Assembly (NCBI GenBank): GCA_036804505.1
Contig: DAIRSI010000006.1
Coordinates: 69,839-133,838, forward strand
Direction: 5' to 3'
DNA from: Phocaeicola_A sp036804505
GTDB taxonomy: Bacteria; Bacteroidota; Bacteroidia; Bacteroidales; Bacteroidaceae
DNA length: 64,000 bases
This document shows positions 30,048-37,901 of this stretch, one piece after another. The position numbers and the translations under genes are program-made. Position 1 is the first letter of the stretch, and each line of letters opens with the position of its first letter. A model generated the notes under the pieces. It was not told the DNA's origin and did not search any database. It was given only the letters and a program-made list of their open reading frames with translations.

Positions 30048-31037
30048 CTACTCTTTGCGCATATCCTTGCCAATACCTACAGCTCTTGTTGTTCCTTTAT
30101 TGCCTTTTTCCTTATAAAGGTAACCACGAAACATGCCGGTACTATTAAATGGCATGGTAAAACTACCATTCTTGTCTACGGCAATCAGGCCTCCATTGCC
30201 TGCATTGGCATTTAGTTCCGTGTGAATGATATAATCAGCCGCCTGGGAAATCGGTTGATGCAGCAGTTTCACTCGCAACGACAAAGTCCCGGCCACCAAA
30301 TGACGAATGAAATATTCTCCATGCCCAGTACAGGAAACGGCACATCCTTCATTGTCGGCATAAGTACCGGCTCCTATAATAGGAGAATCCCCAACTCTTC
30401 CCCATTGTTTCTTGAACATACCTCCCGTACTGGTCCCCGCTGTAAGATTACCCTTCTTATCAAGAACTACACATCCCACGGTACCATTCTTTTTACTTGC
30501 TTGTTTAAATTCCTCCACCCATTTCATAGTCTTGGGAGTAGCAAAGTACATATTGTCAGTCACAGTTTCCAAACCCTGAGCCTTTGCAAATTGATCAGCT
30601 CCTTCACCTGCAAGAAGCACATGAGGAGTATTTGTCTTCACCGCCCAAGCTGCATCGATAGGATGTTTCACAAACTTTACACCTGCAACGGCTCCGGCTG
30701 ATAAATCCTTCCCTTCCATTATGGATGCATCAAGCTCAAAAGTACCGGCATTGGTACAAGTAGCTCCCTTCCCGGCATTAAAAAGAGGATTGTTTTCAAA
30801 AAAATTGATAACTGCCCGTACAGCCAATTGTCCGTCAGCACCCGTTGAAAGTATTTTATCACCTATTGTCAATGCGGAATCAAGAGCCGCATAATATTTG
30901 GCGGATTCTTCAGAATTACCTTCCAGTCTTGTCATGTCACCGGCACCTCCATGCACTAGAATCACATATTCCCTCTGTGCCGAAACTTCAGCAACAAAGC
31001 CAAACATCAAAAGAACTAACAAAACTGATTTTTTCAT
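30048..31037 (-). CDS. Isoaspartyl peptidase/L-asparaginase family (Ntn hydrolase)
   Basis: A 329-residue secreted protein; the start at 31037 gives the signal peptide MKKSVLLVLLMFGFVAEVSA. Family features are ILVHGGAGDMTRL at the N-terminus, LFNAGKGATCTNAGTFELDASIM, and the autocleavage site before T186 (NGTVGCVVLD), followed by TAGTSTGGMFKKQWGRVGDSPIIGAG and CTGHGEYFIR. These enzymes self-cleave to expose the Thr nucleophile and hydrolyse isoaspartyl dipeptides or asparagine. Cleavage would occur after export to the periplasm. The usual HDT before the nucleophile is NGT here, a modest variation. It lies downstream of tRNA-Gln with a terminator between them. Confidence 0.9.
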   Translation of the reverse strand: MKKSVLLVLLMFGFVAEVSAQREYVILVHGGAGDMTRLEGNSEESAKYYAALDSALTIGDKILSTGADGQLAVRAVINFFENNPLFNAGKGATCTNAGTFELDASIMEGKDLSAGAVAGVKFVKHPIDAAWAVKTNTPHVLLAGEGADQFAKAQGLETVTDNMYFATPKTMKWVEEFKQASKKNGTVGCVVLDKKGNLTAGTSTGGMFKKQWGRVGDSPIIGAGTYADNEGCAVSCTGHGEYFIRHLVAGTLSLRVKLLHQPISQAADYIIHTELNANAGNGGLIAVDKNGSFTMPFNSTGMFRGYLYKEKGNKGTTRAVGIGKDMRKE

Positions 31038-31065
31038 ATTCCTAAGCATTAATTTGTATATATAG

Positions 31066-31095
31066 AAAAAGGGCAACTTTTAAGTTACCCTTTTT
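31066..31095 (-). terminator. Intrinsic terminator after tRNA-Gln
   Basis: A near-perfect hairpin (aaaaaggg...ccctttt with only one unpaired position in the stem) gives a GC core followed by a T-run on the minus strand just 3' of the tRNA. The symmetrical A/T flanks would let it work in both directions. Confidence 0.8.
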
Positions 31096-31098
31096 ATG

Positions 31099-31169
31099 TT
31101 GTCCTACGAAGACTCGAACTTCGTCAAACAGAACCAAAAACTGTTGTGCTACCATTACACCATAGGACA
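31099..31169 (-). tRNA. tRNA-Gln (anticodon TTG)
   Basis: A 71-nt cloverleaf on the minus strand. The acceptor stem tgtccta (5') pairs with taggaca (3'); the D arm contains GGTGTAATGGTAGCA, and the T arm is cgaag-ttcgagt-cttcg. The anticodon loop reads TTTTGGT with TTG in the middle, giving glutamine; the closing pair of the anticodon stem is a U-U mismatch. CCA is not encoded. A -7/-33 promoter lies at 31201-31232 and a terminator follows at 31066-31095, so it is a single-gene unit. Confidence 0.93.
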
Positions 31170-31200
31170 ATACCTCATGCTTCTTTTACGAAAGCGTTTG

Positions 31201-31232
31201 CAAAGATATAGGTTTCACCCTAAATTTGCAAA
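31201..31232 (-). promoter_or_regulatory. Promoter of tRNA-Gln (-7 TATCTTTG, -33 TTTG)
   Basis: On the minus strand, TTTG (31232-31229) and TATCTTTG (31208-31201) are separated by 20 nt, an exact match to the Bacteroidetes sigma consensus. The -7 box lies 31 bp from the mature tRNA 5' end. Confidence 0.75.
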
Positions 31233-31247
31233 TATTTGCTCAAATTT

Positions 31248-32552
31248 TTATTTCGCAATCAGCAAGTAATAGTTTTTCTTGCCTTTCTGCACCAATAAAT
31301 ATTTGCCGTTCAATAAGTCATTAACCGTAATTTCCTGATCAAATGAATCAAGCTTTTCCTTATTCACAGAAACGCCTCCACTCTGAACCAACTTACGCAT
31401 TTCACCTTTAGATGCGAATACAGGGGCCTGCTCCGTAAACAAATCAACAGCTTTCAAACCTCCACTGACAGCATCTCTCGAAATTTCAAACTGAGGAACT
31501 CCTTCAAATACAGAAAGCAACGTATCTTCATCCAATCTCAGCAAAGATTCGTGAGTGCTCTTTCCAAAAAGAATATTCGAAGCATCCACTGCAGCGTTAT
31601 AATCATCTTCGGAATGTACCATAATGGTTGTTTCCTTGGCGAGGCGCTTTTGAAGGATGCGCTGACCAGGATCCTGTTTATGTTCTGCAACAAGACCATC
31701 AATGGTATCCTTGTCCAAACTGGTGAATATCTTAATATAACGTTCTGCATCATCATCGCTCACATTCAACCAGAACTGATAGAATTTATAAGGACTGGTA
31801 CGTTTCGGATCCAACCAGATATTACCACTTTCCGTTTTCCCGAATTTCTTTCCATCAGCCTTTGTTATCAAAGGACAAGTAAGGGCAAAAGCCTCAGCCT
31901 CCGTACCCAAAGTTCTGCGGATGAGTTCCGTTCCTGTAGTCATATTTCCCCATTGGTCATTACCACCCATCTGGAGTTTGCATCCCTTGCTCTGATACAG
32001 ATGCAGAAAATCATATCCTTGGAGAAGCTGATAGGTAAACTCTGTGAAAGATAGTCCATCACGAGCTTCACCATTCAAACGTTGCTGAACGCTTTCCTTT
32101 GCCATCATATAGTTGACGGTGATGTGCTTGCCTATCGTACGGGCAAAATCAAGGAAAGTCATATCCTTCATCCAATCGTAGTTGTTTACCAACTCGGCCT
32201 TGTTAGGAGCATCACTTTCAAAATCAAGAAACTTTCCAAGTTGTTTCTTGATACATTCCTGATTGTGATGAAGAGTCTCTTCATCCAAAAGATTGCGCTC
32301 CAAACTTTTACCTGAAGGATCTCCGATCATTCCAGTCGCACCACCTACGAGTGCCAATGGCTTGTGACCGCAACGCTGGAAATGACGAAGCATCATGACA
32401 CCACACAGATGACCGATATGTAAAGAATCTGCAGTAGGGTCAGTTCCCAAATATGCCGTTACCATTTCTTTTTGTAAAAGTTCCTCGGTACCTGGCATAA
32501 TTTGAGCCAGCAATCCACGCCATTTCAATTCTTCAACAAAGTTTTTATTCAT
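31248..32552 (-). CDS. tyrS: Tyrosyl-tRNA synthetase
   Basis: A 434-residue class I aminoacyl-tRNA synthetase. The HIGH motif is SLHIGHL (residues 45-48), the KMSKS-equivalent is KKFGKTESGN (about 230-240), and the tyrosine-binding region includes LLQGYDFLHLYQSKGCKLQMGG NDQWGN. A C-terminal S4-like RNA-binding domain (about 365-430) is present. Length is typical for the bacterial TyrRS. It attaches tyrosine to tRNA-Tyr in the cytoplasm. It has its own consensus promoter at 32605-32636, so it is transcribed separately from the tatD-like gene upstream. Confidence 0.97.
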   Translation of the reverse strand: MNKNFVEELKWRGLLAQIMPGTEELLQKEMVTAYLGTDPTADSLHIGHLCGVMMLRHFQRCGHKPLALVGGATGMIGDPSGKSLERNLLDEETLHHNQECIKKQLGKFLDFESDAPNKAELVNNYDWMKDMTFLDFARTIGKHITVNYMMAKESVQQRLNGEARDGLSFTEFTYQLLQGYDFLHLYQSKGCKLQMGGNDQWGNMTTGTELIRRTLGTEAEAFALTCPLITKADGKKFGKTESGNIWLDPKRTSPYKFYQFWLNVSDDDAERYIKIFTSLDKDTIDGLVAEHKQDPGQRILQKRLAKETTIMVHSEDDYNAAVDASNILFGKSTHESLLRLDEDTLLSVFEGVPQFEISRDAVSGGLKAVDLFTEQAPVFASKGEMRKLVQSGGVSVNKEKLDSFDQEITVNDLLNGKYLLVQKGKKNYYLLIAK

Positions 32553-32604
32553 CGAATGATTTATTATTTAAATAGTTGATTTTATTTGATTTAATAATGT
32601 GATG

Positions 32605-32636
32605 CAAAAGTACGACCTTTCGCTTGAAAGAACAAA
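32605..32636 (-). promoter_or_regulatory. Promoter of tyrS (-7 TACTTTTG, -33 TTTG)
   Basis: On the minus strand, TTTG (32636-32633) and TACTTTTG (32612-32605) are 20 nt apart. The -7 box lies 52 bp before the tyrS ATG, and the -33 box lies just downstream of the tatD-like stop codon. Confidence 0.75.
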
Positions 32637-32655
32637 TTTTTCAGTTTAAAATGCA

Positions 32656-33279
32656 CTATTTCCAAAAAAGGGAACTGTTTTCCTCGATTCTCTTCTCCAA
32701 AATATCACTTGTAATAGACAGACCTTCTGCAACCTTGGAATAAATGCCTTCAATTGGAAGCAAACTTTCGTCCGTTTCTATGAAAAGCCTGTCAAGAGGA
32801 ATTGTGTGAAGGGATTCCAAAGAAAAATGCTCACCAAACGAAAGATAGAATCCGACTCTCAGCAGTTGAGCAGCAATCTCCGCCTTTCCTCTAAATCCAT
32901 GTATAATCCATGGTTGACGAGGTTTCATTTCCTTACGCAAGCGAATTATCTCATTATAGGCATGCACAACATGAAGAATCATTGGTTTTTGTATCTCTTC
33001 CGACAGCTCAATCTGTCTTTCAAAAACTATTGCCTGCAAATCCATATCCGTCTCACTGCGTTTATCCAATCCGCATTCTCCCAAAGCCAATACCTGCGGA
33101 TGACAGGCACACTCCTTCAATTTTTCAAAATCATCAGTCAATGATGCACCCGACACATACCAGGGATGGATTCCTACAGAATACCACCGTCCATCCTTAG
33201 GACAAAATTCATGAGGGTAACAATTCAAAATTGTCTTGCCCTCCTTTTCTTGATGTGTATGAATATCTACGTAGTCCAT
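32656..33279 (-). CDS. TatD-family metal-dependent hydrolase
   Basis: A 207-residue TIM-barrel amidohydrolase of the TatD type: metal-binding YVDIHTH at the N-terminus, SVGIHPWYV, ALGECGLDKRS (metal-ligand Glu), MILHVVHAYNEI, WIIHGFRG and FIETDESLL. It is shorter than the usual TatD length of about 255-265 residues. The start at 33279 (MDYVDIHTH) follows the yidD stop by a few bases; a longer frame from 33300 would overlap yidD. TatD proteins act as 3'-5' exonucleases or related hydrolases in the cytoplasm. The gene is last in the rnpA-yidD-tatD unit. Confidence 0.87.
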   Translation of the reverse strand: MDYVDIHTHQEKEGKTILNCYPHEFCPKDGRWYSVGIHPWYVSGASLTDDFEKLKECACHPQVLALGECGLDKRSETDMDLQAIVFERQIELSEEIQKPMILHVVHAYNEIIRLRKEMKPRQPWIIHGFRGKAEIAAQLLRVGFYLSFGEHFSLESLHTIPLDRLFIETDESLLPIEGIYSKVAEGLSITSDILEKRIEENSSLFWK

Positions 33280-33283
33280 ATAA

Positions 33284-33505
33284 TTACGGAACAGGATCAT
33301 AGCCGGACCCTCCGAAGGGATGACAGCGAAGAAGTCTTCTGATTGCCAGATACAGGCCCTTTATAGGTCCATGCTTAATGATGGCCTCCTTGGCATATTG
33401 CGAACAAGTAGGAACAAAACGGCAAGATGGCGGTGTCATAGGAGATATGAACTTCTGATAAAAGATAATTGGTAAAAGCAGTATTTGGATCAGGATTTTT
33501 CGCAT
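33284..33505 (-). CDS. yidD: Membrane protein insertion efficiency factor YidD
   Basis: A 73-residue protein with the full YidD signature: FYQKFISPMTPPSCRFVPTC, SQYAKEAIIKHGPIKG and RLLRCHPFGGSGYDPVP, with its conserved cysteines. YidD assists insertion of inner-membrane proteins and is usually encoded next to rnpA. It overlaps the rnpA 3' end by 16 bp, indicating translational coupling. No yidC is present in the window. Confidence 0.95.
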   Translation of the reverse strand: MRKILIQILLLPIIFYQKFISPMTPPSCRFVPTCSQYAKEAIIKHGPIKGLYLAIRRLLRCHPFGGSGYDPVP

Positions 33506-33903
33506 GACTGGAATTTTTCTGTCATTCTTAACAACAAGTTACGGACTTTATTCTCGACGTCCTGTGCTGTACACAAGTCTTTGGACAACCAGATAAAACC
33601 TATAGCCACACCATAATCCTTATCGGACAAATAATCGAGAAGAATATGCTTGTTTTTCCGATAGGCTTCACGAAGTTCACGCTTCACAAAATTTCTGTCG
33701 ACAGCATGATGAAAATACTTTTTGGGAACACTAGTCAAAATAGAAGCCGAAGCTTCTTCATTTTTGGGAGACGAAGTAAACACGATACGCAGGGGAAAAG
33801 CCACGAGAGATTTGCTTCCTCCGGAAAAAAGCCTGTCAATCTGAATCTTACTACTCAGTCGTTCCGCTTTCTTTAGTGTGTTCCTTTGCTCCAATTTATT
33901 CAT
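33490..33903 (-). CDS. rnpA: Ribonuclease P protein component
   Basis: A 137-residue basic protein of the RnpA fold, with LSSKIQIDRLFSGGSKSL near the N-terminus and the family motif RNFVKRELREAYR in the middle. It binds the RNase P RNA and supports 5' maturation of tRNAs. The start at 33903 is chosen because the -7 box TATCTTTG lies at 33922-33929, so the upstream ATG at 33924 would be inside the promoter. The leader is only about 13 nt and is mostly the U-run of the hemD terminator. It overlaps yidD. Confidence 0.95.
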   Translation of the reverse strand: MNKLEQRNTLKKAERLSSKIQIDRLFSGGSKSLVAFPLRIVFTSSPKNEEASASILTSVPKKYFHHAVDRNFVKRELREAYRKNKHILLDYLSDKDYGVAIGFIWLSKDLCTAQDVENKVRNLLLRMTEKFQSCEKS

Positions 33904-33952
33904 AAAAAAAGCATTGTTCCGCAAAGATACGATTCTTTACCGAAACAATGCT
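33904..33952 (-). terminator. Intrinsic terminator of hemD, overlapping the rnpA promoter
   Basis: On the minus strand, agcattgtt (33952-33944) pairs with aacaatgct (33918-33910), followed by a seven-T run (33910-33904) that ends at the rnpA start codon. The 25-nt loop contains the rnpA -7 box. Confidence 0.7.
33922..33929 (-). promoter_or_regulatory. Promoter -7 box (TATCTTTG) of rnpA
   Basis: An exact TAnnTTTG match on the minus strand, 18 bp before the rnpA ATG at 33903. No clear TTTG is seen at the -33 position. It lies within the loop of the hemD terminator hairpin. Confidence 0.55.
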
Positions 33953-33973
33953 ATATTGTTCTAGTTAAAACGA

Positions 33974-34720
33974 TTACTTATTATGCTTTTTCAGATACAT
34001 CTCCAAAGCAGCAGTCATGGAAGGAGCTTCCTTGGTAGGAGCTTCCAGATCAAGGCGCAAACCCGAATCCTTAACAGCCTTGGCAGTAGCAGCACCGAAA
34101 GAAGCAATTGCTATATCACCCTGCTCGAATTCAGGAAAATTCTTCAATAAAGATCCTATTCCTGAAGGACTGAAAAATACCAGCATGTCATAATCAAAAG
34201 CTTCGCCTTCCGCAAAGTCATTGCTGATTGTACGGTACATTACCGCTTCCGAATGATCTACGCCACTCTTATCGAGTAAATTTTTAATTTCATCTGTATG
34301 AACATCCGACATCGGAACCAGATATTTCTCTGTCTTATGTTTCACAATAGCAGGCAGCAAATCATCTATTTTGCCGGTTGCTCCAAAGAACACCTTGCGC
34401 TTTCTGTACTGAACATATTTCTGAATATAGAGAGCTACACTCTCAGTGATGCAGAAATACTTCATGGTTTCGGGTATTGTTACACGCAACTCTTCACAAA
34501 GATGAAAGAAATGGTCAATAGCATGGCGCGACGTAAAGATAACGGCCGTATGTTCAGCTACTGAAATTTTTTCCTGTCTGAATTCTCTGGCAGTAAGTCC
34601 TTCAACCTTTATGAAAGGACGAAACACGATTTCAACCCCAAATTTCTGAGCAATATCAAAATAAGGAGACTTCTCCGAAGTCGGCTTGGGTTGGGATACA
34701 AGTATTTTATTTACTTTCAT
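33974..34720 (-). CDS. hemD: Uroporphyrinogen-III synthase
   Basis: A 248-residue protein with the two-domain HemD fold: KILVSQPKPTSEKSPYFDIAQKFG at the N-terminus, AVIFTSRHAIDHFF and YCITESVALYIQKY in domain 1, and LVFFSPSGIGSLLKNFPEF plus IASFGAATAKAVKDSGL in domain 2. It closes hydroxymethylbilane into uroporphyrinogen III in tetrapyrrole synthesis. Many Bacteroides depend on external haem and lack a full haem pathway, so the product may instead feed a corrin/sirohaem-type branch or act in remnants of the pathway. It starts directly at the end of the DUF4271 gene (no gap). Confidence 0.88.
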   Translation of the reverse strand: MKVNKILVSQPKPTSEKSPYFDIAQKFGVEIVFRPFIKVEGLTAREFRQEKISVAEHTAVIFTSRHAIDHFFHLCEELRVTIPETMKYFCITESVALYIQKYVQYRKRKVFFGATGKIDDLLPAIVKHKTEKYLVPMSDVHTDEIKNLLDKSGVDHSEAVMYRTISNDFAEGEAFDYDMLVFFSPSGIGSLLKNFPEFEQGDIAIASFGAATAKAVKDSGLRLDLEAPTKEAPSMTAALEMYLKKHNK

Positions 34721-35644
34721 TTAAAAAATCAATAAAGTATTACTCAAAACAAGTGCTTGCCATATAAAAAGACAAGGCATCAATTCGAGGGTGCAAAAGT
34801 ACACAATTAAATAGAAAAAACCATATTTTTCTTTGAAAAAGATACTAAAACATTTATAAATCAATGATATTTCACTCAAAAGCACAATAAAAATGAAAAA
34901 TAAGGAAGATTCATTGAAGTTTAAATTAAAATAGTTGGCCAGCAATACCACCGGGAAACAACAGAGGCCCATCAATGCAATTATTAGAAAATAAGATTCA
35001 TGCCACAGTTGCCTTTGATCTTTTGTAAAGAAAACCCAATTGACAAACCTATATAAGAAAGCCTTGATTATGAAAAACAAAAACAAAATCGAAGTATAGA
35101 CAGCCAGTGAAATCACTGGTAGTGTGTGATATACTGAATCCGGATTGATGGTTTGAGTGAAATACAGGAAGCCAAGCCCAAGCATAACGCATGTCTGGAC
35201 CACTAAAGCCACCTTATAACGGAATTCCGAACTTGTTTCTACAGAAAACACATTATCAAGATTTCGTGCAAAAAAGAAACTCTTGATCTGTTGCAGAAAG
35301 AAATGCTTGCCGAATGTCAGCACATAACAAGTCACAAAAAAGCAGAATAAAAGAACCCCAGCCACTGCATTGTCGTTGCTGATATTATAGGGAACCTGCA
35401 GCCCCTCCTTTCCCCAGTGGGACGTTGATTTCACAGAAGTAAACATGGATTCCATTGACGGATACTCCATCTTATAATATAGCGGAAGCGTATCAGTAGG
35501 TGCAGCCTGTGTCACTGTATCCTTCAACATGCAATACGTCATAGTATCGGCCGAAAGCGTATCAACCCGAACCGTATCTGCAGAAGCAAGATGCTTGTAG
35601 TGATGGCTGAATGTTTGATTGCTATCAGGCTGAACCATGTTCAT
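34721..35644 (-). CDS. DUF4271 domain membrane protein
   Basis: A 307-residue integral membrane protein. A non-hydrophobic N-terminal part (about 1-90) is followed by about six or seven hydrophobic helices, for example NDNAVAGVLLFCFFVTCYVL and VVQTCVMLGLGFLYF. The layout matches DUF4271 proteins, which in Bacteroidetes are regularly encoded next to hemD. The biochemical function is unknown. Its start overlaps the stop of the LOG-family gene (35641-35644), and hemD starts at its stop, so the three genes form one operon. Confidence 0.8.
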   Translation of the reverse strand: MNMVQPDSNQTFSHHYKHLASADTVRVDTLSADTMTYCMLKDTVTQAAPTDTLPLYYKMEYPSMESMFTSVKSTSHWGKEGLQVPYNISNDNAVAGVLLFCFFVTCYVLTFGKHFFLQQIKSFFFARNLDNVFSVETSSEFRYKVALVVQTCVMLGLGFLYFTQTINPDSVYHTLPVISLAVYTSILFLFFIIKAFLYRFVNWVFFTKDQRQLWHESYFLIIALMGLCCFPVVLLANYFNLNFNESSLFFIFIVLLSEISLIYKCFSIFFKEKYGFFYLIVYFCTLELMPCLFIWQALVLSNTLLIF

Positions 35645-36228
35645 ATTTCCGCAAATTTCCTAATTTCCTTATTCCAAAGAGGCGTAGAAAGGACCTGCTC
35701 TATGGCTTCTTTCGGCGTCTGCGCTACTTTCCAAATAGAACTATGCTGCTCTCGCATGAAATTCTCATCTATTGCTTTCTGAAGCATAGCCAGCAATGGA
35801 TCATAAAAACCATTGATATTCAAGATGACAACAGGTTTCAGATACAGCCCCAACTGCTTCCAGGTAATCACTTCAAGCAGTTCTTCCAAGGTACCGCATC
35901 CTCCCGGCAAAGCGATGACTGCATCAGATATTTCGCTCATCTTCTGTTTTCGCTCATGCATCGTTTCAGTCACAATCATTTCAGATAGTCCGTCATACTG
36001 CCACCCCTGTTCAACCATAAACTGTGGGATGACACCTGTCACTTTACCTCCGGCATTCAGCACTCCGTCGGCACATGCTCTCATAAGCCCAATGCGTCCG
36101 GCTCCATTGACAAGCCCGATACCTTTTTCGGCCATCAGTCTTCCCAAATCATCGGCAGCCTCAAAATAGGCCTTATCAACTTTAGTGCTTGAAGCACTAA
36201 ATACACATATACGTCGGATTGTATTCAT
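35641..36228 (-). CDS. LOG-family protein (TIGR00730 type, nucleotide 5'-monophosphate phosphoribohydrolase)
   Basis: A 195-residue cytoplasmic protein with the Rossmann-like LOG fold. The motif PGGCGTLEELLEVITWKQLG (residues 108-127) is the family signature, and MHERKQKMSEISDAVIALPGG precedes it. Related proteins hydrolyse cytokinin riboside 5'-monophosphates or purine nucleotides. It is the first gene of the LOG-DUF4271-hemD operon and starts about 30 bp after the metK terminator. Confidence 0.92.
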   Translation of the reverse strand: MNTIRRICVFSASSTKVDKAYFEAADDLGRLMAEKGIGLVNGAGRIGLMRACADGVLNAGGKVTGVIPQFMVEQGWQYDGLSEMIVTETMHERKQKMSEISDAVIALPGGCGTLEELLEVITWKQLGLYLKPVVILNINGFYDPLLAMLQKAIDENFMREQHSSIWKVAQTPKEAIEQVLSTPLWNKEIRKFAEI

Positions 36229-36256
36229 TGTCGTTTCAATATTTTCTGCAAAGTTA

Positions 36257-36296
36257 CAAAAATCTCCGCTTTCCCATAACGGGTAAGCGGAGATTT
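36257..36296 (-). terminator. Intrinsic terminator of metK
   Basis: A perfect 11-bp stem, aaatctccgct (36260-36270) with agcggagattt (36286-36296), followed by TTTTTG on the minus strand. It lies 21 bp beyond the metK stop codon. Confidence 0.85.
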
Positions 36297-36316
36297 CCTA
36301 TATTCATCTTTATTTT

Positions 36317-37612
36317 TTAAGATAAGTGAAAAGCTTCTTTTATTTTATCCACATAATCCAACTTTTCCCAAGTGAAAAGTTCTACTTCCAGACGTTTTTC
36401 CGCTTGATAACGTGATGTAAACACTTTGGTAACCATCTGAGGCTCACGACCCATATGGCCGTAGGCAGCTGTTTCGCTATAAATAGGATTGCGCAGTTTC
36501 AATCTGTCCTCAATGGCTTTCGGTCTCAAATCGAAGAGTTTGTCTATTTTTTTTGCTATCTCGCCATCGGTCATATTTACATGACTGCGTCCGTAGGTAT
36601 TCACATAAATGTTGATAGGACGTGCAACCCCGATTGCATATGATACTTGAACCAGAATTTCATCAGCAACACCTGCTGCCACTAGATTCTTGGCAATATG
36701 ACGAGCGGCATAAGCTGCACTTCTGTCCACCTTGCTAGGATCCTTTCCCGAGAAAGCGCCTCCTCCGTGGGCTCCTTTGCCTCCGTAAGTATCCACAATG
36801 ATTTTTCTTCCCGTCAAGCCTGTATCTCCGTGAGGTCCGCCGATGACGAACTTTCCAGTCGGATTAACGAAGTATTTGATATCTGCATTAAACAAAGCCA
36901 AGACAGCCTCGTTATGAATTTCAGAGATAACGCGTGGCATCAGGATTTCGATAACATCCTTACGTATAGCAGCGAGCATCTCTTCATCAGCCTTTTGCTG
37001 AGCCTCAACGGATTCATTCTTTGGAAGCACAAATTCATCGTGCTGAGTGGAAACCACAATCGTATCAATTCTTATAGGACAACCGTTGTCATCGTATTCA
37101 ATTGTTACCTGGCTTTTGGCATCAGGGCGAAGGTAAGTCATCTCCTTGCCTTCTTTTCTTATTTCTGCAAGAACCATTAGAATCTTGTGTGCCAAATCCA
37201 ATGAAAGAGGCATGTAGTTTTCTGTTTCGTTAGTAGCATAGCCAAACATCATACCCTGGTCACCGGCACCTTGTTCCATAGGATCACTGCGCTCTACACC
37301 ACGATTAATGTCGGCACTCTGTTCGTGGATTGCCGAAAATACTCCGCAGGAATTTCCTTCGAACATATACTCGCCTTTGGTATAACCAATACGGTTAATC
37401 ACACGACGTGCTATTTCCTGAAGATCTACATAAGCTTCTGATTTCACTTCTCCGGCAAGAACAACCTGTCCGGTAGTAACGAGAGTTTCGCAAGCGACTT
37501 TTGAATTGGGGTCGAATGCCAATAATTCATCAAGAACTGCGTCCGATATCTGATCGGCCACTTTGTCTGGGTGTCCTTCAGACACCGATTCGGAAGTAAA
37601 TAAATATCCCAT
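36317..37612 (-). CDS. metK: S-adenosylmethionine synthetase (methionine adenosyltransferase)
   Basis: A 431-residue enzyme with the family's three repeated domains. The blocks SEGHPDKVADQISDAVLD (about 11-28), GAGDQGMMFGYATNE (about 117-131) and GGGAFSGKDPSKVDRSAAYA (about 283-302) are the classical ATP/methionine-binding signatures. It makes S-adenosylmethionine from methionine and ATP in the cytoplasm. The length is a little above the usual 385-400, as in other Bacteroidetes. Its 5' leader contains a SAM-II-like structure (37690-37755), suggesting feedback control by the product. Confidence 0.97.
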   Translation of the reverse strand: MGYLFTSESVSEGHPDKVADQISDAVLDELLAFDPNSKVACETLVTTGQVVLAGEVKSEAYVDLQEIARRVINRIGYTKGEYMFEGNSCGVFSAIHEQSADINRGVERSDPMEQGAGDQGMMFGYATNETENYMPLSLDLAHKILMVLAEIRKEGKEMTYLRPDAKSQVTIEYDDNGCPIRIDTIVVSTQHDEFVLPKNESVEAQQKADEEMLAAIRKDVIEILMPRVISEIHNEAVLALFNADIKYFVNPTGKFVIGGPHGDTGLTGRKIIVDTYGGKGAHGGGAFSGKDPSKVDRSAAYAARHIAKNLVAAGVADEILVQVSYAIGVARPINIYVNTYGRSHVNMTDGEIAKKIDKLFDLRPKAIEDRLKLRNPIYSETAAYGHMGREPQMVTKVFTSRYQAEKRLEVELFTWEKLDYVDKIKEAFHLS

Positions 37613-37689
37613 TTTATTTAAACTATTAAGTTAATAAAAAGGAATGATTTGGAGAGGAAATGCGAAAAACAGTGCTAAAGCCTGTTTGT

Positions 37690-37755
37690 TTTATTTAGCA
37701 TTTTTTTCTGTGGTTGCAAGCTGCCCAAATCTTTCCACAATTAAATTCGGGTGCA
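37690..37755 (-). ncRNA. Candidate SAM-II-type riboswitch upstream of metK
   Basis: Read on the minus strand, the leader can fold as an H-type pseudoknot. P1 pairs cccgaat (37751-37745) with atttggg (37730-37724). The loop of P1 contains ttgtgg, which pairs with ccacag downstream (37713-37708 region). A-rich sequence follows, then TGCTAAA (37700-37694). This topology and the 3' GCUAAA match the SAM-II group (Bacteroidetes carry a long-loop variant). The transcript should start just before P1, since a TATCTTTG -7 box lies at 37754-37761. A covariance-model search was not possible here. Confidence 0.55.
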
Positions 37756-37761
37756 AAGATA
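37754..37761 (-). promoter_or_regulatory. Promoter -7 box (TATCTTTG) of metK
   Basis: An exact TAnnTTTG match on the minus strand. No TTTG is seen at -33. Initiation about 7 nt downstream would place the 5' end at the first base-paired element of the candidate riboswitch, leaving a leader of about 135 nt. Confidence 0.5.
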
Positions 37762-37901
37762 AGTCTTTTATCTTGAATACATGCATATTTCATCAAAATT
37801 TTTGAATGCTGGAAACAAACGTGCCTTCATTCTTTGTGACTGCAAAGAATTTTCCTTGTAGGAGAGAAGGCAAAAGAGCAAATAATACGTCTTTACCTGT
37901 T

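Noticed and set aside
30048..31076. A longer N-terminus for the asparaginase (start at 31076)
   Set aside because: It would reach into the tRNA-Gln terminator and place extra residues before a complete signal peptide.
33484..33505. A programmed frameshift joining rnpA and yidD
   Set aside because: The two genes overlap in different frames but each has its own start and full domain; an overlap is usual for this pair.
37690..37760. SAM-I (S-box) riboswitch before metK
   Set aside because: None of the SAM-I core elements (such as the GGUGGAGGGA-type and GAAACCC blocks) is present; the fold fits the SAM-II type better.
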